From: Dicyema japonicum
Lineage: Eukaryota > Dicyemida > Rhombozoa > Dicyemidae
Assembly: GCA_011109175.1 (NCBI GenBank)
Contig: RDEW01000160.1
Coordinates: 441-30,299, forward strand
DNA length: 29,859 bases
Direction: 5' to 3'
The notes beneath the pieces are model-generated. The model worked only from the letters and a program-made list of their open reading frames with translations, ran no database searches and had not been told where the DNA came from. Both the position numbers and the translations under genes were made by a program. Positions within the stretch are counted from its first letter, which is position 1; each line of letters starts with the position of its first letter. Positions 16,640-27,299 of this stretch are shown in pieces.

Positions 16640-18047
16640 GATGTAGCTCAAGGAACTCTCCACTGCCCAAAAATTTTCTTTACTCACACCCTGCTCAAGC
16701 AGGCCATGAAGGCCTGCTCACCTTGCAAGCCGATATCGATCAAGTCAGCAATGCTGATTAGATACAATGGGCTACAGAAGTAGTACAGTCCGCCTCGTGG
16801 TGGATGGCCTCATATAACACGGGCGTTCAATGAAAAGTTCCAAACTACAAAGTCAATACTGAATGTGAAGACCTTAGTGAGGAGTAGAGTGAAGGAGGAC
16901 TACCAGGTTCTTAATAAAGAAATTTTGACTGGTATAAATGCTGCGATTGGGGAATTTATGAAAGCAAATCTACCAGCTAATCTCAATGATATTGCTGACA
17001 TCCTCTATTCTTGCATATGACGCATTGGCCCACCGCGCCAGGAAAAGAAGCGAGTGGACCGGAATTATGAACGCGAAGCTTGGCAAACTAAGAAAGGAAC
17101 TCGACTTGGTTACACCACTAACCAACGACAAAACGAGTAAATCATTCGACGACGAATTGAGAGACATCTTGAGCCAATATGGATACCGAAAGGCAAAAAA
17201 GGAGACTTGTTCAGAGTTGTGACCTGCATCCAGGATGAGGCAAAAATTGTGAAAAAACTGGCAACCAGTGAAACAAGAAAAAAATTTCGGAGGGACAATA
17301 TGTGTTTTGAACTTGTGACTCACCCAAGGACCTAAGGCCGATTACTCCCATGCCAAATCTATATAACTTGTAACTAAATATGTGAACAAAAAATTGACGG
17401 ACTACATTGAAGCATACAATTTGATCAGCGACAATCAATTGGGGACGAGAAGAATGTGCCAAGGAGCCAAAGAGCAGCCATTGCTTAACCAATGTATCCA
17501 TCAAAGAAATGGGAATAACCTGACTTCTGTGTGGATTGATGTAAAAAAGGCCTTTGACTCTGTTGACCACGAGTTTTTATACCAAATCCTCGATAACTCC
17601 GGCCTCCCTCGTTGGATTGTGGATTTTATAAAGGGACTTGTCACGAAATGGAAGATCAACCTGAGATCTAACTAAACAGAAATTGGTGAAGTGAGAATGG
17701 AGAGGGGATCTTGCAGGGTGATCTTTATCACCACAAATTTTTGTGCTTATCCTGGACTCGCTGAGTAGAATATTGAATAGAAAATTCCCAAATGTGCTAG
17801 TGAACAAGTCAGGAAAGAGTGATCAAGTATAGTTAACAAACCACTTGTTATTCATGGACGATCTAAAAGTGTTTGCTCGAGAAGGAAGACAATGTAATGA
17901 GGATGATGGCCCAGGTTGATCAATTCTTTCAAGCTGCCGGATTGGAGCAAAATTCTGAAAAGTCTGCAGCTAATCTTGAAGGGTTGAGTGACAAAGCCAC
18001 GCTGCTTGACGGGATTGATAGTTATCGTTACCTTGGAGTATTGGAAT
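16640..18047 (+). mobile_element. R2/R4-like element, 5' linker and reverse transcriptase (unit 1)
   Basis: Encodes a linker (FNEKFQTTKSILNVKTLV, then NAAIGEFMKANLPANLNDIA) and a reverse transcriptase N-terminal half: LRPITPMPNLYNL, NQLGTRRMCQGAKEQPLLNQ and WIDVKKAFDSVDHEFLYQIL. Past that are FMDDLKVF and NSEKSAANLEG, ending at YRYLGVLE. The LQGD motif survives only with a frameshift near 17720. It is interrupted at 18048 by the reverse transcriptase of another lineage. Frameshifts and stops throughout. Confidence 0.85.
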
Positions 18048-18805
18048 TCCGAAGGCTAGCTGCTAAAATCGCGGCCTGGAGAGTTTGCAGCGAAGAAAGA
18101 GCTGTCCCCAATTCAGGTTTGGTGTTGGAGTGGCCGGTGGATGCGAGGCGGCAGTGCACGCGACAAGGACCTATTTCGTCGAAACAATTCTCAAACCCGA
18201 TGCCTGGGCCTGAAGTTAGATATATCGAACGCCTTTAACTCGCTAAGGAGGACTGTATTCTGGAGGCATGCTGGAAAAGAGCGCCAGAAATTGCCAGGCT
18301 AGTACTTTTATCGTATGGGACGGAGTCAACCTTGGTGTACGAAAACGAAATTGTTCAATCACGCACTGGAGTTCAGCAGGGGGACCCTCTAGGACCATTG
18401 CTATTCGCTTTGACTATTGATAGCGTGGTCCGCAACATAGAATCCGAATTTAACTTATGGTACCTGGATGATGCCACGATAGCTGGCCCATGGGAGAATG
18501 TATATCGTGACGTTCTTCGGCGATTCCAGCTCTTGGCGAACTGGGTCTGAGTGTCAACATTCGGAAGTCTGAATTGGTCAACATCTCTTGCTCGACCCCG
18601 GATTTTTCAGCTGTACGTCAGGCATTCGAGGGATTACTGCCAGGATTACCATAACTTCACTGGACAGAGTACACTTTCTCGGGTGTCGCTTGGTGATGCG
18701 GGTTGGAAATCACCTTCGCAGCAAGGGAAAAGAAGTTGAAACGTTTACGGAGAGAATATCCACCTTGGATCCACATGTCTCGTTCTTTTTACTAAAGAAA
18801 TGCAT
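18048..18805 (+). mobile_element. WYLDD-type non-LTR reverse transcriptase inserted in the R2/R4-like element (unit 1)
   Basis: Reads RRLAAKIAAWRVCSEE at the start, then GVAGGCEAAVHATRTYFVET in a shifted frame, LKLDISNAFNSLRRDC, GVQQGDPLGPLLFALTIDSV and the catalytic NLWYLDDATIAGP. It then continues with SVNIRKSELVNISC, VHFLGC and DPHVSFFLLKKCIAM. It replaces the middle of the host element, whose sequence stops at YRYLGVLE and resumes at the SASRRIGIDFS/ISRIHG region. Its C-terminal nuclease block is not attached here but occurs separately at 15158-15680. The unit 1 copy has frameshifts near 18108, 18230 and 18515. Confidence 0.82.
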
Positions 18806-18819
18806 CGCAATGCATTTCT
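18796..18819. repeat. Inverted repeat at the chimeric junction (unit 1)
   Basis: AGAAATGCAT and ATGCATTTCT are perfect reverse complements with a four-base loop. It lies exactly where WYLDD-type sequence (FFLLKKCIAM) gives way to R2/R4-like sequence. Confidence 0.8.
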
Positions 18820-18821
18820 CT

Positions 18822-19517
18822 GCCTCTCGCAGGATAGGAATTGATTTCTCGCATCCATGGGGTCTTTATGAAATCATTGCAAAAAAGCAGAAAAACTGTC
18901 GATCATTTGGCCACCCAGCGTGGTAAAATGTTAAGCAGTGATTATCTCCGAAGACACAAAGAAGTTGTAAAGTGTATCCATTTACATTTTTGTCGAGCTG
19001 AGAGGAAGGAAGATAAAGGCTCACTCGGTTCAGTCTATAATATCTACGCAGAATGTTGAAATCCGAGTTGAAACGTCAATTATGACAGAATCAAAAGTTC
19101 AATTCAACAAACCTGACATTTTTGTTTACGACAAAATAAAGAAGAAAATAACTTTAATCGAGGTGGGCATTACATCACAAGACCACCTCAAAACAAGTCG
19201 AAATCGAGAAATTTTACAAATATGATCTACTGGCAAATGAACGTTCGATACTCTATGAAGCATAGGTGAAGAATATTCCGGTGGTTTTGATGTAGGATGG
19301 AGTTGTCCCGAAATGCTCTAAAAATTGCATTAAATAAAATAACCATTGAAAGGCAACGAGAACTTACATCCAATCCGTTGTATTGAAAAGAAAACTCGAA
19401 ATTATGTTAATTAAACACAAGCATGAGATGAAAATACCTGATGAAGAATACGCCTCTGCTACCAACTTGTAGAACTGGCATGCTGTCGGGACATGTCAAT
19501 TGAAGCTATGGGACATA
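18822..19517 (+). mobile_element. R2/R4-like element, zinc-knuckle and endonuclease part (unit 1)
   Basis: Resumes with the SRIHGVFMKSLQKSRKTVDH block, then HLATQRGKMLSSDYLRRHKE, where the last knuckle cysteine has become Arg-Gly. The endonuclease part reads NKPDIFVYDKIKKKITLIEV and GITSQDHL, then frameshifts. The last recognisable homology, NLVELACCRDM and SIEAMGH, ends at the Tc1 terminus of unit 2. Inactive. Confidence 0.85.
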
Positions 19518-20825
19518 CAGTGGGGCAAAAAAGTCATGGAACGCTTGCATATTTTGACTAAATTTAATAGTTCTCCGCCAAAATAATATTAAATACTGTA
19601 GTTTAAAAAATACATTAGAAATATAAGACATTTTAGATTAATTGTTGAAAAAACTATACTAACTTGAGTTATTTATTCTGCAATAATTAGCGATTTATTT
19701 GTAACAATCAATTTATTGAAGGAAAAAAGTCATGGAACGAAATCAAATTAATATTTAGTTGCACTCCCTTTTGCTAGTAGTACTGCTTCCAATCTTTTTT
19801 TGTAAGGATAAATAAGCTTCTGACATTCAAATGGAGTAATATTTTCCCATTCTTCATAGCAAATTGTTTTCAATTCGTAAATGTTTTTCGGTTTCTTAAA
19901 CCAACTTTCATTTTAAAAATTTTCCATAAATGTTCGATTGGATTGAGGTCTGGTGATTGACTTGGCCATTCCAAAACATTTATTTTGTTCCTTAGTAACC
20001 ATTCAACAGTCATTTTTGACTTAGGTCGTTGTCATGCTGGAATGTCCATTGTTGTGTCAAATTTAATTTAGCGACCGAACGAAACAGGCATTCTTCCAGG
20101 ATTTCGCAATATTTGAGCGAATTCATTATTCCATCTATTACAAATAATTCACCGACGCCTGTTGATGAAAAACAGCCCCACAGCATGATACTTCCTCCCC
20201 GTGCTTTATGGTAGGCATGGTGCATTTTTGGTTATACGCCTGATTGGATTTACGCCAAATTGAAGGCGTGTAGTTCAGTCCGAAAAGTTGTATTTTTGAT
20301 TCTTCCGACCATAAAATATTGTTTATGAATTCATTTTCTTTATTTAAAAGATATTTGGCATATTTAATTCGTGCAGAAATGTGTATTTTCTTTAATAACG
20401 GAACACGACGGGGCCTTCGTTTATTGATACCTTCATTGCGTAGTGTAGAAGTAATTGTACGAAGGGGTACTAATGTTCCTGCAATCCTTAAATCATCAGC
20501 CAATTCTTTTCGAGTAATTCTTGGTTTTTTACCGACTATTCTTTTCATTAATGAGCAAGAACGTCGAGTTATTTTTTTCGGAGCACCTGATATTGGTCGA
20601 TTCATAACAATTCTGTCTTGTTTCCATCGGGTAATAATATTCCAAGCAGTACTTTTTAGCAATTTCAACAATTTAGAAATCTTTCCATAACTTCTACCCT
20701 TTTAGTAGGCCGTTCCAACTCTTTGTTTATGTCCAAAGAATGCCTTTTTCTCATTGACATGATAATTTTAATAAAAAGCGAAAAATGTAAGTGTAATTAT
20801 ACTAATGAAGTTATCAAGAGGATAC
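19518..20825 (-). mobile_element. Tc1/mariner transposon, unit 2
   Basis: Same structure as unit 1: left terminus at 19518 next to TA, an inner AAAAAAGTCATGGAACG repeat near 19724-19740, - strand transposase, and no right terminus. The right side joins retroelement sequence at about 20825, at the same point as in unit 1, so the truncation predates the array. Confidence 0.88.
19748..20760 (-). pseudogene. Tc1 transposase, broken (unit 2)
   Basis: Longest open part (20671-20138) runs from the second helix-turn-helix through GAPKKITRRSCSLMKRIVGK, LRTITSTLRNEGINKRRPRR and ILWSEESKIQLFG, where the first catalytic Asp region reads SEES instead of the SDES of unit 1. The shared frameshift before GGSIMLWGC follows. 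A 7-base deletion near 20024 then destroys the HDNDPKHKS motif (reads HDNDLSQK). The N-terminal start ATG is at 20760, with an in-frame stop near 20703. Inactive. Confidence 0.87.
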
Positions 20826-21600
20826 ACTTTATCACTTCATTATGTCTTCGGAGATAACATCCTACCACATATTACCATACCGCGTGGCTAGATGACCAAT
20901 AGTCTGCCTTTTTTTGCAATGGACGCATAGTGATCCCGTGTATGCAAAAAACAAGTTTCTATTGCAAAAGATAGTACAGTGCTTCGCTCCGTTCCCTTTG
21001 GATAAACATTGCGAAGTAGATATGTCGATATTTGATTCCTCCATACATTTAAATATAACCGAGTGTAGTGATTTACAGTTGATTCGGTTAAGCAAGAGTT
21101 TCCTCTGAGTGTCCTTGAGTGACTGAATTTCCAGGCCATTTTTTTTTTTTGTTTATATTACTCGCAGAATACCCGACCTTCGCAGACAGATAGTCGACTG
21201 TTTTTCCAAACTTTTAAGAAACTGGAAGAGTATTAATTCGCTTTTGAACGAAATTGAGGCAAGTCCTCTTCCAAACGTCTTACGGTTCAAATACAACCTC
21301 TCCTTATTTGCAGGCTGGAGATGTAACTTGAGAGTCGTAAGTAATCGGCGTATTTGTTGGTCAATTTCATCAAATTCGTATGGTTCGATATTGATTAGCC
21401 CGATATAATAATTATGTAGGGATAATGCATATTCATTGATGCGCGAAACAAATTCACAGCTTTCAGCTTTATTTTTGAAAGCATTGTTATTTTCTTCTTG
21501 ACATTCTTCACTATAGAGTCCATAACTTTACTCTTGAGGACATTGCTTCCGCCGTCTGCGAGTACACTGAAACTTCCGCCGTCTCCGTTGATTCCATCCA
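20826..21600 (-). mobile_element. R2/R4-like fragment, - strand (unit 2)
   Basis: Counterpart of 12909-13738 with visibly more differences from it than the neighbouring blocks show. The - strand reads LADGGSNVLKSKVMDSIVKN, then the connector, CKSLHSVIFKCMEESNIDIS and FFAYTGSLCVHCKKRQTIGH. The knuckle C-x2-C pair is kept here. A stretch of the connector near 21140-21160 is replaced by a poly-T run. Confidence 0.85.
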
Positions 21601-22492
21601 AAAAAATATTTAATATAGAAACAATATTTGTTCATAACGACTGGCACCTCTTGTCCATTGGTCCGTTAATTTTGACGATCACAATCATATTCTTATCAAA
21701 ATCAATTGTTCCCGTCAACCCGTTCAAACCATGCGGTATTTCACGCTTACGCTAATGCCGACTGGACAGGATATAAAAAATATGTTGATTCATCCCTATG
21801 GAGTTTTCATCCTCAGAATTTCAACTCCCTCGATACGGCAGTCAATTACTTTAACAAAGTTATCCTCAAGGGAGAGATCTATTTGTCGGAAAAGGACTCT
21901 TGAAACTCACGAAAAGAAAAATACGATGCTAAACAGTTGACCTAATAAAAGAAAGGAATCGCCTCCCTCCGGATCTAAACACTTTTATGAAACATTGCGT
22001 GAAGATAAGTCACAAGTCTTATAAAATTAGAAACCCCCTCAATCATTAAAGGGAAACCGAAAAGGGAGCCTCCATCATCGTACTTCCTACCTCGAGATGT
22101 TGCTTTAGAAATTTCTCGATTAAAGAATACACGCTCTTGCGGACCAGACGGAATCCCAGTGATCATGCTGAAAAAATTGGGCGATGCAGCTGTCTCAGCA
22201 CATAAGAGTATTTACAACTACTAGAGCAACTTCAATATCATTCCCAAATTATGGAAACTGTCGACTATTTACCCAATCCTGAAGCCTGGGAAACCAAGGG
22301 AGGATCCTGGTTCATACAGGCCAGTGCCCCTTTTATGTGTCCAGATACGAATTCTAGAGAGAATGGCGATGACATTGATTCGCCCCTCCTCCCAGAAGTC
22401 TGTTTTCAACATGGATTCAAAGAGGGAAGATCAACTGTCACACACCTAAATGCTTTAATGAAATTTATATCAGATGGTCAAAGTTTAGAGTT
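21601..22492 (+). mobile_element. Jockey-like non-LTR retrotransposon fragment (unit 2)
   Basis: Nearly identical to 13739-14630. It preserves HAYANADWTGYKKYVDSSLW and, later, the GFKEGRSTVTHLNALMKFIS block in a single frame. Ends at the palindrome 22487-22507. Confidence 0.75.
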
Positions 22493-22504
22493 TAGAGTCT
22501 AAAC

Positions 22505-22978
22505 TCTGATTGAACATTTAAAGCGAAAACATCATAATTCAATTGGAAAAAGGCAGACTTTTTTCTAGAATTAAAAAAGAATTTTGAAAATAAAAACACC
22601 TTACCGTCAATCTTAATAATCTTTAATAAAATATATCTCAAGATGTCTCTGGATTCTCTTATTCATATAAAGTTGCAGAGATATCGCAAAACTGGTTGCA
22701 TTATTATTTTAAATTATAGGTAATGCCCATTCGATTGCAGAAAACTTACAAAAAGATTCTTCAAATATTATGAAGACTATTCCATTAAGCAACGACACTA
22801 TACAAAGAAGAATTGATGAAATTTCTAATGAAATTGAACAATCCTTAATTTTATTTCTCAGAGAACGCAAGTTTTCAGTCGAACTTGACGAATCAGTTGT
22901 CGTTGATAACCACTCAATTTTGATGACATATGTAAGGTTTCTTTTTGAAATAAGATTAGAAGCTAGTAAGTAACTAAG
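22505..22978 (+). mobile_element. hAT transposase fragment, ZBED5-like (unit 2)
   Basis: Counterpart of 14640-15150 with a short deletion after IGNAHSIAEN. It keeps MKTIPLSNDTIQRRIDEISN and FSVELDESVVV, in which DES is the first acidic block of hAT transposases, so this copy is slightly better preserved. Confidence 0.75.
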
Positions 22979-22984
22979 AGAGAA

Positions 22985-23520
22985 TAGTCGAGAGCCTGAG
23001 GTTAGCTCAACGACGCCGCGCTGCGTATTGAGTGGCAGTTTCCGGGAGAACAGCGATCGAGATTCGCTGGAAAAGCCAGCTCGTCTCCCTCCGGTCGTAT
23101 GTTTTGGAAAAGATTTTCCTGCAATGTCGGTGAAGAGTTGAGCAGCAGCCTTGCCGGTATTTCGTCCTCCTTGACTCTTCAGCCTGAGCACTGGCGAACC
23201 CGGGTTGCTGACAGTCTTGGGTAGCATCGTCACCGAAAAAGAGTCGACGCACGTGGCATCCCAAACCAGGGACTTGCCTTCCCTAAAAGAAAGGTCGTCA
23301 TCCCGTCGGGACGCTTGCCGTCGCTCCGGAAAAGGCCGACTGGCTCTAGAGTGGAAGGGAAACCAGCCGACTCCAGGGCCCTCCTGACAACGTCATTGAG
23401 TTGTGTGTGGCGGGGAATTCTGCCGGCACTCTTCTTACACGACAAGGCGTGCAAGCCGTTCGACGAAATTGTGGACCCGCACGGCACTTACACTTACGAC
23501 GAAATGATTTTTAAAATCAT
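22985..23520 (-). mobile_element. Endonuclease-domain fragment of the WYLDD-type lineage (unit 2)
   Basis: The - strand reads [56 protein letters not shown] and, after a shift, TMLPKTVSNPGSPV and AQAEESRRTKYR. The [19 protein letters not shown] stretch confirms the link to the fragments at 620-895 and 2768-3045. A frameshift follows GMTTF. Confidence 0.75.
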
Positions 23521-23568
23521 TCCTGGCACCTCCTAAAAAATTTCTCGCACCCCAATCGGGAAGCACTG
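23521..23568 (+). mobile_element. Right terminus of a hAT element (unit 2)
   Basis: Counterpart of 15690-15749; the - strand again starts CAGTGCTTCCCGATTGGGG and abuts the same retroelement point (CTTTAGGC). Confidence 0.6.
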
Positions 23569-23938
23569 CTTTAGGCGATCCTGTGAAGTAATACCCAATT
23601 AATTAAAGTAATCTCAATTTTAATCTTGGTCTGAACAAAAATGTTTGGTTTGTTGAACTGGAACTTTGTTTCAGTCAGAATCGATCTATCAACTCTGATT
23701 TCAATATTTTGTGTTGACAGTATTGACTGAACCGAATTTACCCTTAACTTTGTTTTTTAGTTACATAGATTCGGCACAGATGAAAACGAATACACTTTAC
23801 AACTTAATTGTGTCTTCGGAAGTAATCGGTGTTTAACATTTACCACACTGATTGGCAAATTGTCAACAGTTTTTTAATGCTTTTTATGCAATGATTACAT
23901 AATGGCCCCAAATGATGCGAAAAATAAATCTTTTATCG
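23569..23938 (-). mobile_element. R2/R4-like C-terminal fragment, - strand (unit 2)
   Basis: Counterpart of 15750-16120: frames with STQNIEIRVDRSILTET, NKPNIFVQTKIKIEITLI and the region before the zinc knuckle. Bounded by the hAT terminus and the SINE. Confidence 0.8.
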
Positions 23939-23955
23939 GATTTAAATTAATTCTT

Positions 23956-24149
23956 GTAGCCGAACGGTTGAGTGCTCGTAATCAAATCTCTTGGTTCCGG
24001 GTTCGATTCCCAGAGGCTGCCTGTGCCGGAAGCTCCGTCATATACGGACTCTGCACAGAGATGGGTCTCCGGACCCCCGGATCTCCGGATTAGATGTCAA
24101 GCTTCCTCACCATCTATTGGGCCGCACTAAAAATAAAAAAAGAAAAACT
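23956..24149 (+). mobile_element. tRNA-derived SINE (unit 2)
   Basis: Same SINE as at 16141 with a perfect B box, but about 45 bases of the body are deleted after CCGGAAGCTCC. One acceptor-stem base is changed (CAGAGGCTGC). The A-rich tail ends near 24149. Confidence 0.8.
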
Positions 24150-24310
24150 TAAGACAAGAGAGAACTAATGGATGTCTTATTCTGGGATTAATTAGAATAA
24201 TTAACTCTCTCGTTCTCTCTCTTGCTCTTGAAAAAAATTGTGTGGCTCGCACAAGGAGAGCTTAGGCACTTACCTGCCTCTGCCTTTCCGGTAGTGCTGC
24301 TTTATATATA
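24150..24310 (-). ncRNA. Candidate spliced-leader-like RNA gene (unit 2)
   Basis: Counterpart of 16369-16530. The donor hairpin and second hairpin are unchanged (GT at 24273-24272). The U tract is longer and cleaner (AATTTTTTTC, 24230-24239 on the - strand), and the terminal stem is kept although several of its bases changed. Differences fall mainly outside the donor hairpin. The evidence is structural only. Confidence 0.3.
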
Positions 24311-24415
24311 ATTGATTCTTGTGATACGTGCATTTTTGTTCGACTAAGCTCTGTGAAACGCTACCTGAGGGCCTACATACGAATCAATTAAAAGAAAAAT
24401 CAATGAGAACGTAGA

Positions 24416-25828
24416 TTGAAGTGGCCCAAGGAACTTCCCACTTCCCATGAACTTGCCTTACTCACACCCTGCTCTCCAGCAGGCCATGAAGTCCTACTTA
24501 CCTTGCAAGCCCTGATTGATCAAGTCACCATTGCTGATAAAATACACTGGGTCACAAAAGTGGCCCACTCCGCCTCGTGGTGGATGGCCTCATATAACAC
24601 GGGCGTTCAATGAAAAGTTCCAAACTACAAAGTCAATATTGAATGTGAAGACCCTAGTGAGGAATAGAGTGAAAGAGGACTACCAGCTTAATAATAAAGA
24701 AATTTTGACTTGTATCAATGCTTCGATTGAGGAATTTATGAAAGCAAATCGACCAGCTAATCTCGATGACATTGCTGACATCCTCTATGCTGGCACGACC
24801 ATATTACGCACTGACCCACCGCGTCAGTAAAAGAAGTGAGTGGATCGGAATTATAAACGCAAAGCTCGACAGACCAAGGAAAGACCCCGAGTTGGTTATA
24901 CCACTTACTAACTACAAAATGAGTTCGTCATTCGGCGACGAATTTAGAAACATTTTGAACTAATATGGTTTCCGGAAGGCAAAAGAGGAGACCTGTTCAG
25001 AGTTATCATTTGTATTCAGGATGAGGTAAAAATTGTGGAAAAACTGGCAACCCATGAAACAAGGAAAAACTTCAGGAGGGAAAATATGTGTTTTGAACTT
25101 GTGACTCACCCAAGGACCTGAGGCCAATTACTTGTATGCCAAATCTATATAACTTGTAACTAAGTGTGTGAACAAAAAATTGACAGACTAAATTGAAGCA
25201 TACAATTTGGTCAGCAATAATCAGTTAGGGACGAGAAGAATGTGCCAAAGAGCCAAAGAGAAGGCATTGCTCAACCAATACATCCATCAACAAAATGGGA
25301 ATAACCTGCTTTCTGCGTGGTTAATGTAAAAAAGGCCTTTGACTCTGTTGACCACGAGTTTCTATACCAAGTCCTCGATAATTCCGGCCTCCCTCGTTGG
25401 ATTGTGGATTTATAAAGGGAATTGTCACAAAATGAAAGATCAAGATGAGATTTAATCAAAAAAAGATTGGTGAAGTGAGAATGGAGAGAGGGATCTTGCA
25501 GGGTGATCTTTATCGCCGCAAATCTTTGTGCTTATCCTGGACCCCCTGAGTAGAATATTGAATGCGAAATTCCCAAATATGCTAGTGGACAAGTCAGGCA
25601 AGAGTGCTCAAGTATACTCAACGAACCACTTGTTATTCATGGACGACCTAAGAGTGTTTGCTCATAGGAAGACACTGTAATGAGGATGATGGCCGAAGTT
25701 GATCAATTCTTTCAAGCTGCCGGATTGGAGCCAAATGCCGAAAAGTCTGCAACTAATCTTGAAGGGGTTGAGTGGCAAAGCCACACTGCTTGACGGGATT
25801 GATGGTTATCGTTACCTTGGAGTATTGG
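24416..25828 (+). mobile_element. R2/R4-like element, 5' linker and reverse transcriptase (unit 2)
   Basis: Counterpart of 16640-18047 but noticeably diverged. The linker is better preserved here: ELALLTPCSPAGHEVLLTLQ, then NASIEEFMKANRPANLDDIA and DILYAGTTIL. The reverse transcriptase blocks NQLGTRRMCQRAKEKALLNQ and KKAFDSVDHEFLYQVLDNSG are interrupted by stops. The final YRYLGVLE is fused in frame with the WYLDD-type insertion, giving a 245-codon chimeric ORF (25699-26436). Confidence 0.85.
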
Positions 25829-26588
25829 AATTCCGAAGGCTAGCTGCTAAAATCGCGGCCTGGAGAGTTTGCAGCGAAGAGCTGTCCCCAATTCAGGTTT
25901 GGTGTTGGAGTGGCCGGTGGATGCGAGGCGGCAGTGCACGCGACAAGGACCTATTTCGTCGAAACAATTCTCAAACCCGATGCCTGGGCCTGAAGTTAGA
26001 TATATCGAACGCCTTTAACTCGCTAAGGAGGGACTGTATTCTGGAGGCATGCTGGAAAAGAGCGCCAGAAATTGCCAGGCTAGTACTTTTATCGTATGGG
26101 ACGGAGTCAACCTGGTGTACGAAAAACGAAATTGTTCAATCACGCACCGGAGTTCAGCAGGGGGACCCTCTAGGACCATTGCTATTCGCTTTGACTATTG
26201 ATAGCGTGGTCCGCAACATAGAATCCGAATTTAACTTATGGTACCTGGATGATGCCACGATAGCTGGCCCATGGGAGAATGTATATCGTGACGTTTCTTC
26301 GGCGATTCCAGCTCTTGGCGAACTGGGTCTGAGTGTCAACATTCGGAAGTCTGAATTGGTCAACATCTCTTGCTCGACCCCGGATTTTTCAGCTGTACGT
26401 CAGGCATTCGAGGGATTACTGCCAGGATTACCATAACTTCACTGGACAGAGTACACTTTCTCGGGTGTCCGCTTGGTGATGCGGAGTTGGAAATCACCTT
26501 CGCAGCAAGGGAAAAGAAGTTGAAACGTTTACGGAGAGAATATCCACCTTGGATCCACATGTCTCGTTCTTTTTACTAAAGAAATGCA
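25829..26588 (+). mobile_element. WYLDD-type reverse transcriptase insertion (unit 2)
   Basis: Almost identical to 18048-18805 but with a longer open frame: LKLDISNAFNSLRRDCILEA, GVQQGDPLGPLLFALTIDSV, NLWYLDDATIAGP, ELGLSVNIRKSELVNISC and FEGLLPGLP in one frame. A shifted frame then gives SLDRVHFLGCPLGDAELEIT. Four bases present in unit 1 near 18108 are absent here. It includes the palindrome 26580-26603. Confidence 0.82.
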
Positions 26589-26603
26589 TCGCAATGCATT
26601 TCT
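26580..26603. repeat. Inverted repeat at the chimeric junction (unit 2)
   Basis: Identical to 18796-18819: two 10-base arms and a four-base loop at the change from WYLDD-type to R2/R4-like sequence. Confidence 0.8.
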
Positions 26604-27299
26604 CTGCCTCTCGCAGGATAGGAATTGATTTCTCGCATCCATGGGGTCTTTATGAAATCATTGCAAAAAAGCAGAAAAACTGTCGATCATTTGGCCACCC
26701 AGCGTGGTAAAATGTTAAGCAGTGATTATCTCCGAAGACACAAAGAAGTTGTAAAGTGTATCCATTTACATTTTTGTCGAGCCGAGAGGAAGGAAGATAA
26801 AGGCTCACTCGGTTCAGTCTATATATCGACGCAGAATGTTGAAATCCGAGTTGAAACGTCAATTATGACAGAATCAAAAGTTCAATACAATAAACCTGAT
26901 ATTTTTGTTTACGACAAAATAAAGAAAGAAATAACTTTAATCGAGGCGGGCATTACATCACAAGACCGCCTCAAAACAAGTCGAAATCGAGAAATTTCAC
27001 AAATATGATCTACTGGAAAATGAACGTTCGATACTCTATGAAGCATAGGTGAAGAATATTCCGGTGGTTTTGATGTAGGATGGAGTTGTCCCGAAATGCT
27101 CTAAAAATTGCATTAAATAAAATAACCATTGAAAGGCAACAAGAACTTACATCCAATCCGTTGTATTGAAAAGAAAGCTCGAAATTATGTTAATTAAACA
27201 CAAGCATGAGATGAAAATACCTGATGAAGAAACGCCTCTGCTACCAACTTGTAGAACTGGCATGCTGTCGGGACATGTCAATTGAAGCTATGGGACATA
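26604..27299 (+). mobile_element. R2/R4-like element, zinc-knuckle and endonuclease part (unit 2)
   Basis: An ORF at 26625-27008 (127 codons) reads KTVDHLATQRGKMLSSDYLR, then VETSIMTESKVQYNKPDIFV, KKEITLIEAGITSQDRL. The Glu is kept but the following Val is Ala. The knuckle has lost its last cysteine, as in unit 1. Frame is lost after KTSRNREISQI. Ends at the Tc1 terminus of unit 3. Confidence 0.85.
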
